64,000 nucleotides of DNA, taken from NCBI RefSeq assembly GCF_000374445.1, contig NZ_KB894418.1:1-64000 (forward strand). The letters run 5' to 3'. Numbering within the stretch: the first letter of the stretch is position 1; the number at the start of each line of letters is the position of its first letter. Below the pieces are notes generated by a model, which saw only the letters and a list, made by a program, of their open reading frames with translations, did no database searches and had not been told where the DNA came from. Below are positions 53,601 through 64,000 of the stretch, one piece after another. The DNA is from Actinokineospora enzanensis DSM 44649. GTDB lineage: Bacteria; Actinomycetota; Actinomycetes; Mycobacteriales; Pseudonocardiaceae. Position numbers and translations under genes: made by a program.

Positions 53601-54253
53601 TCGACCTAGTGGCCCTCGACATGGCAGGCACCACGGTCCAGGAAGGCGGCGCCGTCTACCGAGCCCTCGCCGACGCCGTCACCGCCGCCTCCGGCACCCC
53701 GGTCCCGCCCGCCGACATCCACCGCTGGATGGGCGCCGACAAACGCGAAGCCATCGCCGCACTGCTGGCCGCCTCCCCCGCCGAGGTGGACACCGTCTTC
53801 AACGACTTCCGCACCCGCTTGGCGGCGGCCTACTCGGCCCAGCCCCCGGTAGCCCTCCCCGGCGTGCCCGAGGCCCTCGCCGAACTCCGCTCCAGAGGCA
53901 TCAAGGTAGCCCTGACCACCGGCTTCTCCCGCGACGTCGCCGACGGCATCCTCACCGTCCTCGGCTGGCAGACCGGCGAAACCATCGACGCCCTGATCAC
54001 CGCCGACGAGGTCGCCGCGGGCCGCCCCGCCCCGTACATGATCTTCCGAGCGATGGAGGCCACTGGCGTCCACTCCCCCTCAGCCGTCCTGACGGCCGGG
54101 GACACGGTTCTCGATCTCCGAGCAGGCACCAACGCCGGAGCCCGGTACGTACTCGGTGTCCTGTCCGGCTCCCAGGACGCGGCAACATTAGGCCGCGAAC
54201 GCCACACCCACATCGTCCCGTCAGTCGCCGACATCCCACTGTTGCTCAGCTGA
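53597..54253 (+). CDS. phosphonatase-like HAD hydrolase (TIGR03351 type)
   Basis: A 218-residue HAD enzyme. The nucleophile motif LDMAGTTV holds Asp8, and MGADKREAI holds Lys49; the 41-residue spacing equals that of Asp12 and the Schiff-base Lys53 of PhnX phosphonoacetaldehyde hydrolase. ALTTGFSRDVADG is motif II and VLTAGDTVLDLRAGTNAG is motif IV. So cleavage of phosphonoacetaldehyde to acetaldehyde and phosphate is chemically likely, though the family was left as PhnX-like. The GTG at 53597 follows CAAGGAG and overlaps the regulator stop. Confidence 0.85.
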   Translation: MIDLVALDMAGTTVQEGGAVYRALADAVTAASGTPVPPADIHRWMGADKREAIAALLAASPAEVDTVFNDFRTRLAAAYSAQPPVALPGVPEALAELRSRGIKVALTTGFSRDVADGILTVLGWQTGETIDALITADEVAAGRPAPYMIFRAMEATGVHSPSAVLTAGDTVLDLRAGTNAGARYVLGVLSGSQDAATLGRERHTHIVPSVADIPLLLS

Positions 54254-54266
54254 CCTCGATACCAAG

Positions 54267-54306
54267 AAGCCCGGTATGGCACCGAACTCGGCGCCATACC
54301 GGGCTT
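54267..54306 (+). terminator. terminator of the GntR/hydrolase operon
   Basis: AAGCCCGGTATGGC (54267-54280) pairs perfectly with GCCATACCGGGCTT (54293-54306), 14 bp with a 12-nt loop, 13 nt after the hydrolase stop. Confidence 0.8.
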
Positions 54307-54339
54307 CCCGCTTGCTCAAGGCCACCTCGGATACGACAA

Positions 54340-54399
54340 AGCCCCGGTGGCTCCACATGTAGCTCCCCGCTTGAGGAACTGATGGGAGCCACCGGGGCT
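54340..54399 (-). terminator. terminator downstream of tRNA-Thr
   Basis: AGCCCCGGTGGCTCC (54340-54354) pairs perfectly with GGAGCCACCGGGGCT (54385-54399); on the minus strand it is followed by TTTGTCG. It lies 10 nt after the tRNA 3' end. Confidence 0.75.
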
Positions 54400-54409
54400 C
54401 TGACCTGCG

Positions 54410-54483
54410 AGCCGCCTAAGGGAATCGAACCCTTGACCTGTTCATTACGAGTGAACCGCTCTGGCCGACTGAGCTAAGGCGGC
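54410..54483 (-). tRNA. tRNA-Thr (anticodon CGT)
   Basis: On the minus strand the 5' acceptor GCCGCCT pairs with AGGCGGC at the 3' side; the D-arm AGCTCAG, the anticodon arm GTTCA-CTCGTAA-TGAAC and the T-arm GGTTCGATTCC are all present. The anticodon CGT reads ACG (Thr). The discriminator is U and CCA is not encoded. It stands alone, and I see no repeated 3' end marking an integrated element beside it. Confidence 0.97.
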
Positions 54484-54588
54484 GTGACCGTCGCCAACTA
54501 TAGCGGGTCTTGGGGCGTGACTCGCAGGGGGATGCGTCGTTTACTGGGTAGTAGGGATGGTGGTGGAGCGGCGGGAAGGAGTTGGGTG

Positions 54589-56172
54589 ATGCGGCGTCGG
54601 CTCCCGGTGGTGGGTGTGGTGGGGGCGTTGGTGGTGCTCAGCGGTGGGGTGGCTGGGGCGCAGGTACCTACCACTCCCGTGCCGCCACCAGCTGATCCGA
54701 GTGCACCGCCTGCTTCCGCACCGAGTGGGCCGCAGCCGTTGGGACATGCAGTGGGGGATGCGGGGACAGGGTTGGCGGTGGTGCGGCTGTTACCGAACTC
54801 CGCGCCCACCAGGTCGATCATTCCCGGGGCTGAGGACAAGCTGCCCAAGCAGTCCGCGGTGGAGGTCGGGTTCGGGTTGGCCAGTGCGCAGGCGAACTCC
54901 GAGGCGTACCTGAACTTCGAGAAGGCGATAGCGCAAGCCTCGCCGGGCGGGGTTGCCGTGCAAGGGGCGAGTCCGCAGACGCCGGGGGCGTTGGCGCAGA
55001 CAGCGCCGCCGGACAATCCGCAGCCGAGAAGTGGGGGTGTGAATCCGCCGTCCACTCCTCTGGACACGTTGGTCAAGGCGGGCTTACTCAACGGGCAGGT
55101 GCACGCGCAGTGGAGTGAGTCGTTGGGGCCGTGTGTCGACACCATCGCGGACGCTTCCACTGAACTGGCCAGCTTCTCCGCGCTCAACGCGATCCCCACG
55201 CTCCCCAGCACTCCCGATCTGACCGGTGTGTTCGACGCACCGAACCTCGATCCCCAAGCCGACCAAGCCGTCATCGACGGTCTGAAGTCCCTCACCGGCG
55301 GCCTTAACACCCTGGGCGGCATCCTCGGCGGCGCGGGCAGCACCGGCTCACTGATCAGCCTCCCCAACACTCTCTCCGCCCGCTCCGTGGTCAAGCTGGT
55401 CGACATCCCCGGCTCCCCCAACAAAGCCGTCCAGTCCACCTCCACCTTCCAGGCCGCGTCGGTCAAGCTCCTGGCAGGTACGCCCTTCGAGATCTCGGTC
55501 AACGTGGTCAGCCAGCCCACGCTCGTGGTCACGTCCACCGGCGACAAAGCCACCTCGACCGTCCAGTACACCGCCCCGGTCATCGAGGTCGTGCAGGGCG
55601 GCAAGAGCCTGGGACGGCTCGACGCCGCCAACCCCACGTTGGATGTGCCGATCGCGATACCGCTACCCACCGGCGCGGCCGTGCCTGGTCTGGACAAGCT
55701 GCCGATCGTCGGCGGGCTCCTCGCGGGCGGGCAAGGGCTTCAGGACTCGGTGGCGAAGGGGCTCAAGAAGCTGGACCTGGGCGTGTTGCGGCTGACCGTG
55801 GCCGGGTTGAACCAGAAGTCCGAGGAGTCCACCCAGCCGTTCAGGGGTTTCCAGCTCGGCGCGACCGCTCGGATGCTGGATCTCCAAGTCCTGCCCACCG
55901 ACGCTCTCGGCCTGCCGAACCTGCCGTCCGCGTTGGCGCAGGTGTCACTGGGTGAACAGGTAGCGCGCGCGTACGCACCCGCCGGGGGCGTGGTGTGTGG
56001 CACGGCAACGCAAACGCCGAATCCGCCGAAGCAGCAGGGGAGTACGCCTCCCCTCGCTTACACCAACGCCGCCTACCACTCCGTGCCGTTGTTCTGGTCT
56101 GGCACGGCAATGCTCCTGCTCGGAGTAGTGATAGTGGCCGCGCTGCCTACCCGCCGCCGACAGCAACGCTAG
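54589..56172 (+). CDS. large secreted protein with C-terminal anchor, unknown function
   Basis: A 527-residue exported protein: signal peptide (cleavage after GVAGA, about residue 24), a Pro-rich spacer, a long Ala/Leu/Ser/Thr-rich body with only a few cysteines (GPCVDTI, VVCGTA), and one C-terminal helix followed by TRRRQQR. The topology puts the body outside the cell, tethered at the C-terminus. Strand-rich stretches such as PFEISVNVVSQPTLVVTSTG suggest beta domains. No family is recognised. The ATG at 54589 has GGAAGGAG 8 nt upstream. It faces the converging holB gene. Confidence 0.75.
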   Translation: MRRRLPVVGVVGALVVLSGGVAGAQVPTTPVPPPADPSAPPASAPSGPQPLGHAVGDAGTGLAVVRLLPNSAPTRSIIPGAEDKLPKQSAVEVGFGLASAQANSEAYLNFEKAIAQASPGGVAVQGASPQTPGALAQTAPPDNPQPRSGGVNPPSTPLDTLVKAGLLNGQVHAQWSESLGPCVDTIADASTELASFSALNAIPTLPSTPDLTGVFDAPNLDPQADQAVIDGLKSLTGGLNTLGGILGGAGSTGSLISLPNTLSARSVVKLVDIPGSPNKAVQSTSTFQAASVKLLAGTPFEISVNVVSQPTLVVTSTGDKATSTVQYTAPVIEVVQGGKSLGRLDAANPTLDVPIAIPLPTGAAVPGLDKLPIVGGLLAGGQGLQDSVAKGLKKLDLGVLRLTVAGLNQKSEESTQPFRGFQLGATARMLDLQVLPTDALGLPNLPSALAQVSLGEQVARAYAPAGGVVCGTATQTPNPPKQQGSTPPLAYTNAAYHSVPLFWSGTAMLLLGVVIVAALPTRRRQQR

Positions 56173-56278
56173 GTCGTTCGCTAAGCATTGTCAGCCTGCA
56201 GCAGCGCTGACCTGCCAGGTCGGGGACGATGCCGGGTGGGGAAGAGGGGGTGGGCGGCGGGAGAGAGAAGGCACAGCG

Positions 56279-57469
56279 TTAACCCATGTAGAGCTGCGTA
56301 ACCATTGCCTCGATGGCGATGCGCGGTTTGACGTTCTGCTCGATCGCCTCGCGACACCCCAACACCGCCTCCAACCGCCGCAGGGTCGACTCCGGGGTCC
56401 ACCGCTGGGCGGCCTGGCCGGAGCTCTGCGCGTGGTCGGGGTGGTTGAGCGCGGCCGTCGAACCGGCCGTGGTGACCAGTACGTCCCGGTAGAACCCGGC
56501 CAGGTCGACCAGCGCCAGGTCGAGCGCGTCCCGCTGGGTCCGGGTCGCGCGGGACTTCTGCCTGCGTTCCAGTTCCTTGATCGCGCCCGCGCTGCCCCGG
56601 GTCGCCGACGCGGTGCCCTTGCCGGTGCCGCCCGCGCCCATCGCCGTGCGCAGGGCGTCCTTCTCGGCCTCGTCGCGGGTTCCGCTCAGCTCGCTCGCGT
56701 CCGTCTCGGCGGCGGTGACCAGGTCGTCCGAGGCGGCGAACACGTCGGACAGCCTGCGCAGGTTGATCGGGATGCGGAGGACCTTGTCCCGGCGCTCGCG
56801 GGCGGCGGGATCGGTGGCCAGCCGCCGGGCGCGGCCGACGTGGCCGCCGCACACCGACGCCGCCCACGTCGCCGTGTCGAGATCCACGCGGTCACGCAGC
56901 CGGAGAACCTCGGCGATCGCGGCCGGGCCGGGGGTGCGCAAGGCGACCACGCGGCAGCGGGAGCGGATGGTGACCGACACGTCGTCCGGGTGGTCGGAGG
57001 GGGCGCAGAGCAGGAACACCGTCCGCTCCGGCGGTTCCTCGACCGCCTTGAGCAGCGCGTTGGCCGCGCCCTCGGTGAGCCGGTCGGCGTCGGTGATCAC
57101 CACGACCTGCCAGCGGCCGCCGGTGGGCCGTCGGGCCGAGGTCTGCACCAGGGCCCGCATCTCCGCCACGGAGATCGACAGGCCCTCTGGCACGACCATC
57201 CGCACGTCGGCGTGTGTGCCGGACATGCTGGTGTGGCAGCCCTGGCACTCGCCGCAGCCCGGGTCGCCGGGAGTGGTGCACTGCAATCCGGCGGCGAACG
57301 CGCGCGCCGCCACGGAACGGCCTGAACCGGGTGGGCCGGTGAACAGCCACGCGTGGGTCATGCCCGCGGCGGAGCCGGTGCCGTCGACGAGCGCGGCGGC
57401 CGCGCGGCTGGCCGTGCTGAGGACCTCGACCGCGTCCGACTGTCCGACCAGCTGCGACCAGACCGTCAT
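56279..57469 (-). CDS. holB: DNA polymerase III subunit delta-prime
   Basis: A 396-residue clamp-loader AAA+ protein. The Walker A region is TGPPGSGRSVAARAF, with Arg in place of the catalytic Lys, in line with delta-prime not needing ATP hydrolysis. The four-cysteine zinc module CTTPGDPGCGECQGC follows at about residue 80, then ITDADRLTEGAANALLKAVEEPP and SVTIRSRC. The start ATG overlaps the stop of the upstream gene as ATGA (57466-57469). The position next to a tmk-like domain equals the tmk-holB pair of other bacteria. Confidence 0.93.
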   Translation of the reverse strand: MTVWSQLVGQSDAVEVLSTASRAAAALVDGTGSAAGMTHAWLFTGPPGSGRSVAARAFAAGLQCTTPGDPGCGECQGCHTSMSGTHADVRMVVPEGLSISVAEMRALVQTSARRPTGGRWQVVVITDADRLTEGAANALLKAVEEPPERTVFLLCAPSDHPDDVSVTIRSRCRVVALRTPGPAAIAEVLRLRDRVDLDTATWAASVCGGHVGRARRLATDPAARERRDKVLRIPINLRRLSDVFAASDDLVTAAETDASELSGTRDEAEKDALRTAMGAGGTGKGTASATRGSAGAIKELERRQKSRATRTQRDALDLALVDLAGFYRDVLVTTAGSTAALNHPDHAQSSGQAAQRWTPESTLRRLEAVLGCREAIEQNVKPRIAIEAMVTQLYMG

Positions 57470-59481
57470 CGGCCCGCCTCGGCCGCCAGCGGCGGGGTCA
57501 GCTTGGCCAGCGCGCTGCCCGCGATCGTGGTCTGCACCGCGATCCGGACCCGCTCGTGCACGTCGTCCGCGGAGCCGTCCCCGTCGACCACCGTGTAGCG
57601 GTCCGGGTCGGCGGCGGCCATGTCGGTCAGCACGGTCTGCACGTGCCAATGATGCTCCGCGTTGTCCGCGCGCGGTGGGAGGGTGCTCGGGTCGCGGTCA
57701 AGGAGCACGGTGATGTCCGGGCGCAGCCGCACGGTCGCCCAGTCCGCCAAGCCCTCCAGCTCCGCTTGGTCGAACCCGGCGGCCGCGGACAGGTGGGCCA
57801 GCGGGCTGTCCACGAACCGCTCCATGACGACCAGCGCGCCCCGGTCCAACGCCGGACGGATCTGCCGTTCCACCAGGTCTGCGCGCACCGCGGCGGCGAC
57901 CAGGGCGTGCGCGCGGATGCTGGTCAGGCCCGCGTCGGCGAGCACGCTGCGCAGCCGCACCTCGTCCAGGGCCGGGTCGGTGGCCAGCAGGACCTCCTTG
58001 CCCGCCACCCCGCGCAGCCAGTCGGCGAGCATGGTGGCCTGGGTGGAGGTGTCCAGGTGGGTGTTGCCCTCGATCGCGATGAGCAGGCCGGTGCCGCGCC
58101 TGCGCGGCGACCGGCTGATCGCCGCGCGCAGGTCGGACATGATCGTCTCGGACCGGCGGTCGTCCATCTGCCGGTACGCCAGCACGCCCATGACCGCGGC
58201 GAACAGGCCTGCGCCGAGCAGTACCGGGCGGGTGCCGTCGATGAGCATCTCGCGCCCGAGGATGGTGACCCGGTGCGGGCTGACCAGGCCGACCAGCACC
58301 GGGGTGAGCAGCATCCCGATCGCCAGGATGATCTTCATCAGGGACTGGTAGATGGCGTTGATCCGGCCCCGGATGGCGTCCTCGACCTCGGTGCCGATCA
58401 TCGTCACGCCGGTCAGGAAGGCCGCCCCCGCACAGGCGCCCAGCAGCGCCACGGTGATCAGCGAGAACACCAGGTGCGGGGACAGCGCCACCAGCACCAG
58501 GTCCAGACCCGCGGTGACGATGGCGATGCCGAACAGCCGGTTGCGCGGCAGCCGCCTGGCCAGCTTGGGCGCGCCCCCCATGCCGGTGGCCAGGCCGATG
58601 AACAGCGCCACGAAGAACAGCGCGAAGCTGGCCTGCCCGCCGAGCAGGCTGGTCGCATACACCTGGGAGGAGCCGACCAGCGCGCCCGCCGCCACGAAGG
58701 CACCGATCATGCCGATCAGCAGCCCGCGCACCAGCGGCGAGGTGCGCACGAACTTGGCCGCGTCACGCACCATGGCGGCGAACCCGCCCGGTGCCCGGTC
58801 CGGCGCCGCCCCCGGCTCCTGGGCCGGGTCGGCGACCGACGTGTCGCGCTGGGACAGCTCCCGGATCCGGGTGGCGACCATGATCGCGCTGCCCAGGTAG
58901 AGCGCCGCGATGATCACCAGGATGAGCTTGGTGGTGCCGGTCTCCGAGGAGGCCGGGCGCAGGCTGAGATTGGTGCTGATGCCCGCGATGGCCGCGTAGA
59001 CGCCGCCCGCGCTGATGACCGAGATGCCGTAGGTCATCACCATGCCCAGCTGGTTGGCCGTCTCCACCTGGTCCGGCCTGCGCAGCAGGTTGGGCACCGC
59101 GGCGTCCTTGGACGGGATCCACAGCAGCGCGCAGCAGCCGACCAGGAAGTTGCCGATGAACAGCCACAGCGGGCTGCCCACGATGGCGATCGACAGCAGC
59201 AGCCCGAACCGGCCGATGTCGGCCAGCACCATCACCTTGCGCCGGTCGAAGCGGTCCGCGAACAGGCCGCCGAGCGGGGCGAACAGCAGGCCGGGCAGCA
59301 GCTGGGTGAGCACCACCCCGGCGAACGCGAAGCTCTGCGCGGTGTAGTCGGTGGTGGCCTGCCTGGCCAGGCTGCTCAGCGCGAGCAGTGAGAGCCAGTC
59401 ACCCACGCTGCACAGGTAGGTGACAGCCCATAGCCTGCGGAACGGGCGGATCGACAGCACGCTGCGGACCCGGTGGGTCAT
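57466..59481 (-). CDS. MFS transporter fused to a dTMP-kinase-like domain
   Basis: A 671-residue fusion. Residues 1 to about 440 are an MFS transporter of 12 helices with motif A GLFADRFDRRKVMVLAD; the last 210 residues have a thymidylate-kinase fold. The kinase P-loop is degenerate: IAIEGNTHLDTSTQ replaces the usual EGxDGxGKT, losing the glycines and the lysine, and DRY/F is MERFVDSPLAH. So thymidylate kinase activity is doubtful and another tmk should exist. The ATG at 59481 has GAGGGG close by; a GTG at 59538 would add 19 residues and cannot be excluded. It overlaps holB by ATGA. Confidence 0.88.
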   Translation of the reverse strand: MTHRVRSVLSIRPFRRLWAVTYLCSVGDWLSLLALSSLARQATTDYTAQSFAFAGVVLTQLLPGLLFAPLGGLFADRFDRRKVMVLADIGRFGLLLSIAIVGSPLWLFIGNFLVGCCALLWIPSKDAAVPNLLRRPDQVETANQLGMVMTYGISVISAGGVYAAIAGISTNLSLRPASSETGTTKLILVIIAALYLGSAIMVATRIRELSQRDTSVADPAQEPGAAPDRAPGGFAAMVRDAAKFVRTSPLVRGLLIGMIGAFVAAGALVGSSQVYATSLLGGQASFALFFVALFIGLATGMGGAPKLARRLPRNRLFGIAIVTAGLDLVLVALSPHLVFSLITVALLGACAGAAFLTGVTMIGTEVEDAIRGRINAIYQSLMKIILAIGMLLTPVLVGLVSPHRVTILGREMLIDGTRPVLLGAGLFAAVMGVLAYRQMDDRRSETIMSDLRAAISRSPRRRGTGLLIAIEGNTHLDTSTQATMLADWLRGVAGKEVLLATDPALDEVRLRSVLADAGLTSIRAHALVAAAVRADLVERQIRPALDRGALVVMERFVDSPLAHLSAAAGFDQAELEGLADWATVRLRPDITVLLDRDPSTLPPRADNAEHHWHVQTVLTDMAAADPDRYTVVDGDGSADDVHERVRIAVQTTIAGSALAKLTPPLAAEAGR

Positions 59482-59680
59482 CGACCCCTCGGTGCCCTTG
59501 GCCGCGCCGGCCCGGTTGTCGCCGTTCAGGCCCCCCACCCACTTTCCACGTGGTCGTCGCCGCGCCCCAGGGTAACCGGGGGACGGCGGCTGCCAGCTCA
59601 TCCGGGTGGCGCACGGCACGCACCGCCATGCTCACACTAGGCAACCGACGGCCGTCCGATGCGACAAAACGAGTGAATTG

Positions 59681-59726
59681 CGACAGCCGCCGCCCCCTGG
59701 ACGAGCCAAGGGGACGACGGCTGTCG
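59681..59726 (-). terminator. topA terminator
   Basis: CGACAGCCG (59681-59689) pairs with CGGCTGTCG (59718-59726), with an inner CCCCT/AGGGG pair. It lies 24-69 nt after the topA stop. Confidence 0.65.
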
Positions 59727-59749
59727 TCACACCGGGTACCGCCGAGCCC

Positions 59750-62539
<2,790 letters not shown>

Positions 62540-62679
62540 GTGTCCCGCTCTCTTCTAACCCCGTGTCCGTCCCGCGTCAGCCTGTCAGTGTGCACGCCAC
62601 GCCGGGAAAGCCCTATCCCAGGTTGCCCAGCCCGGCGGATCGGCCGACGAAGTATGCCCCTTTTTCAGCTGTAGCACGC

Positions 62680-63390
62680 TCAGGACACGGCGCGCATCCG
62701 GGAAACCGCGGGCCACTGGTCGTCACAGCCGGGTCCGGCAGGCGGGCCGACCAACTCACGCAGCCGGGCGAGCCTACGCCTGCCGGTCAGCCGCAGCGCG
62801 GGCGCGCAGCGTCGGGTCGAGTGGATAACCGCAGGTAAACCCGATCGGGCGAGGGACTCGGCCAGCGGCTCGTGGGTGTGCGGGGCGGCCGGGTCGAGGG
62901 GCAATAGATAGGTGCCGTCCAGCCAGTGGCCCGCGGCGAGGACCCACATCCGCAGGACGGCGCCGTCCGGCACGAATCCGACCGGAACGGACTTGACCGG
63001 GTCGTCACCCCAGGCGGCGGCGAGCGGGGCCAGGTCGGCCCGGAACGCGGTGCGCAGCAGCGGGCTGGGCGGCGGCACTTCCCGATCTTGTTCCGGCTCC
63101 TCTGCGATGTCCTCGACAGCGTCGGACGGATCTTCGTCTGGCTCCGGCGCCTGCTCGGCAACCGGTTCAGGGGCGGACACCGGGGTGAGCACGACATCGG
63201 CTCGTACCCCGCGCTCGGCACAGGCCCGGACCAGCGCGTTCGCCCGCCACGGGTCGGCGACGGGGACGGTCAGCCGGGCGGTGGCGCGGGCGAACACGGC
63301 GGTGCGGCCGGGCCCGCACAGCAGCCCCGCGAGGTCGGCGACCCGGGGGCGGCACGCCTCGGCGGAGAAGAACGACATCTGCTGCGCCAC
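62680..63390 (-). CDS. conserved hypothetical protein, actinobacterial
   Basis: A 236-residue soluble protein with no signal peptide and no motif I can assign. The N-terminal third has SFFSAEACRPRVADLAGLLCGPG, then an acidic linker (about residues 80-110, many Glu/Asp/Pro), and a C-terminal half with FVPDGAVLRMWVLAAGHWL and RRCAPALRLTGRRRL. It lies upstream of topA in the same direction with 140 nt between. The GTG at 63390 is favoured because a promoter (-10 TATTCT) sits 7 nt before it. Confidence 0.7.
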   Translation of the reverse strand: MAQQMSFFSAEACRPRVADLAGLLCGPGRTAVFARATARLTVPVADPWRANALVRACAERGVRADVVLTPVSAPEPVAEQAPEPDEDPSDAVEDIAEEPEQDREVPPPSPLLRTAFRADLAPLAAAWGDDPVKSVPVGFVPDGAVLRMWVLAAGHWLDGTYLLPLDPAAPHTHEPLAESLARSGLPAVIHSTRRCAPALRLTGRRRLARLRELVGPPAGPGCDDQWPAVSRMRAVS

Positions 63391-63397
63391 GGCGGCC

Positions 63398-63426
63398 AGA
63401 ATAGAACAGCAGTTCGATCAGCGTAA
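63398..63426 (-). promoter_or_regulatory. putative leaderless promoter of the hypothetical gene
   Basis: On the minus strand TTTACG (63426-63421) and TATTCT (63403-63398) are 18 nt apart. The -10 ends 7 nt before the GTG at 63390, so the transcript would begin at or next to the start codon. No Shine-Dalgarno is visible. Confidence 0.5.
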
Positions 63427-63453
63427 AGCGCGCGGGAACCCTACGGGATCGGT

Positions 63454-63999
63454 TCAGTGACCGAGCGCGGGCAATCGCGCACAATTCGCCGCACGTTCCG
63501 CCCATCGGGTGAAATCCGAGCCCGGCACGCCCGCGAGCGGTGCGGCCGGGTCGAAGTCGGCGACCACCGGCACCACCTTGGCGAGTGCCTCGGCCACCAG
63601 ATCGGGCGAATCGCCGCTGGTGAGTGTGGCCTGCGCGGCCGCGACCTGGTCATGCGCGCCGCGCAGCGACTCCAGGGCGACCTGGGTGACCCGGTCACCA
63701 CCCGCGATCGGCGCGGCACCGAGCCCCGCCAGGGCCGTGACCGACCGGGTGAGCCGCTCGGCCAGCCCTGCCAGGTAGGTGGTCAGCTGCCCGCGCACGG
63801 CCGCCGGTTCGGCGAGGTCCGCCGCAGGCGGCACGGTGCCTAGCGCCGCCTCGGCGTCGGCGACCGCCGAGCACCACCGGTCGGCCCAGGCCTGCTTGGT
63901 GGCCGGATCGGGCTCCGGCGCGGGACCGGGCGCGCACGCCGCGACGAGCACGAGGCCCGCCGCGACGGTCGCGAACCGTTTACGCCTGATGATCAGAAC
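63454..63999 (-). CDS. small lipoprotein, 5' end cut by the window edge
   Basis: At least 165 residues. The visible N-terminus RRKRFATVAAGLVLVAAC is a signal peptide with lipobox LVAAC; the true start codon lies at or beyond the end of the window. The mature part is helical and Ala-rich with two cysteines (DRWCSAV, AANCARL) and no known domain. A short in-frame GTG inside the signal peptide at 63951 is not a credible start since it would remove the basic region. Confidence 0.7.
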   Translation of the reverse strand, partial: VLIIRRKRFATVAAGLVLVAACAPGPAPEPDPATKQAWADRWCSAVADAEAALGTVPPAADLAEPAAVRGQLTTYLAGLAERLTRSVTALAGLGAAPIAGGDRVTQVALESLRGAHDQVAAAQATLTSGDSPDLVAEALAKVVPVVADFDPAAPLAGVPGSDFTRWAERAANCARLPALGH

Positions 64000-64000
64000 C

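Noticed and set aside
54410-54483. Integrated element attachment site at tRNA-Thr
   Set aside because: No integrase gene and no second copy of the tRNA 3' end were seen within the window.

Overview
This is about 64 kb of high-GC chromosome from an actinobacterium, most likely a member of the Pseudonocardiales; the genus cannot be fixed from the sequence. The evidence is GTG starts and 4-base stop/start overlaps everywhere, lsr2, an IdeR-type iron box, EspG/PPE proteins, a fused MFS/dTMP-kinase-like protein, and a gene order that closely follows the clpC-lsr2-lysS-coaX-panD-panC-(DUF2520)-DUF6779-DUF3180-folK-folB-folP-folE-ftsH ... hpt-tilS-metalloprotease-dacB-ppa ... topA backbone known from Mycobacterium tuberculosis. 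The window is mostly core genome with small accessory inserts.

Layout. 0.1-6.3 kb: a membrane-anchored endonuclease/exonuclease/phosphatase-fold protein, a DrrAB-type drug ABC exporter and a large AfsR-type regulator. 6.4-13.5 kb: clpC, an iron-regulated FhuF-like reductase preceded by a tiny coupled ORF, lsr2, lysS and a methyltransferase. 13.5-19.0 kb: two type I-E-like CRISPR arrays in inverted orientation flank the pantothenate/CoA genes (coaX, panD, panC, a DUF2520 dehydrogenase-like gene) and a PrsW-type protease. No cas gene is present. 19.0-26.0 kb: DUF6779, DUF3180, the folate operon folE-folP-folB-folK and ftsH. 26.2-29.4 kb: a type VII (ESX) substrate island coding for a PE-like protein, a DUF3558 lipoprotein, a PPE protein and EspG. 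29.5-36.4 kb: hpt, tilS, a zincin, a giant dacB and ppa. 36.4-43.8 kb: an SMI1/KNR4-domain protein, a MarR-regulated DHA2 exporter, glyA behind a ZTP riboswitch, a thioesterase, a LysR regulator and an LLM oxidoreductase. 43.8-48.9 kb: a surface-protein/membrane-protein/Ser-Thr-kinase trio, a PPOX flavoprotein and an Excalibur lipoprotein. 49.0-54.3 kb: a phosphonate uptake and breakdown cassette. 54.4-64.0 kb: tRNA-Thr, a secreted protein, DNA polymerase III delta-prime, the MFS/dTMP-kinase fusion, topA, a hypothetical protein and a lipoprotein cut by the window edge.

How the genes work together. Folate (folEPBK), glyA with its ZTP riboswitch, and pantothenate (panCD, coaX) make a C1/CoA supply block. 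The phosphonate cassette reads as import (PhnCDE), FAD-dependent oxidation of an aminoalkylphosphonate, and hydrolysis by a PhnX-like enzyme, governed by a divergent GntR regulator with visible operators.

Most notable observations: (1) two inverted, cas-less CRISPR arrays whose leaders share a 10-base motif exactly 36 nt before the first repeat; (2) an ESX substrate module between ftsH and hpt, the interval that in M. tuberculosis also holds ESX substrates; (3) a phosphonate cassette with a PhnX-type lysine at the diagnostic spacing; (4) a non-RD Ser/Thr kinase overlapping a membrane protein with a Thr/Pro-rich cytoplasmic tail; (5) a PBP4 with a disordered cytoplasmic extension of about 720 residues; (6) a tiny ORF with a strong Shine-Dalgarno between an iron box and fhuF; (7) a three-site repeat phased at 22 bp upstream of the drug exporter. 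All motif and coordinate statements were read by eye; family assignments rest on recognised motifs, not database searches.
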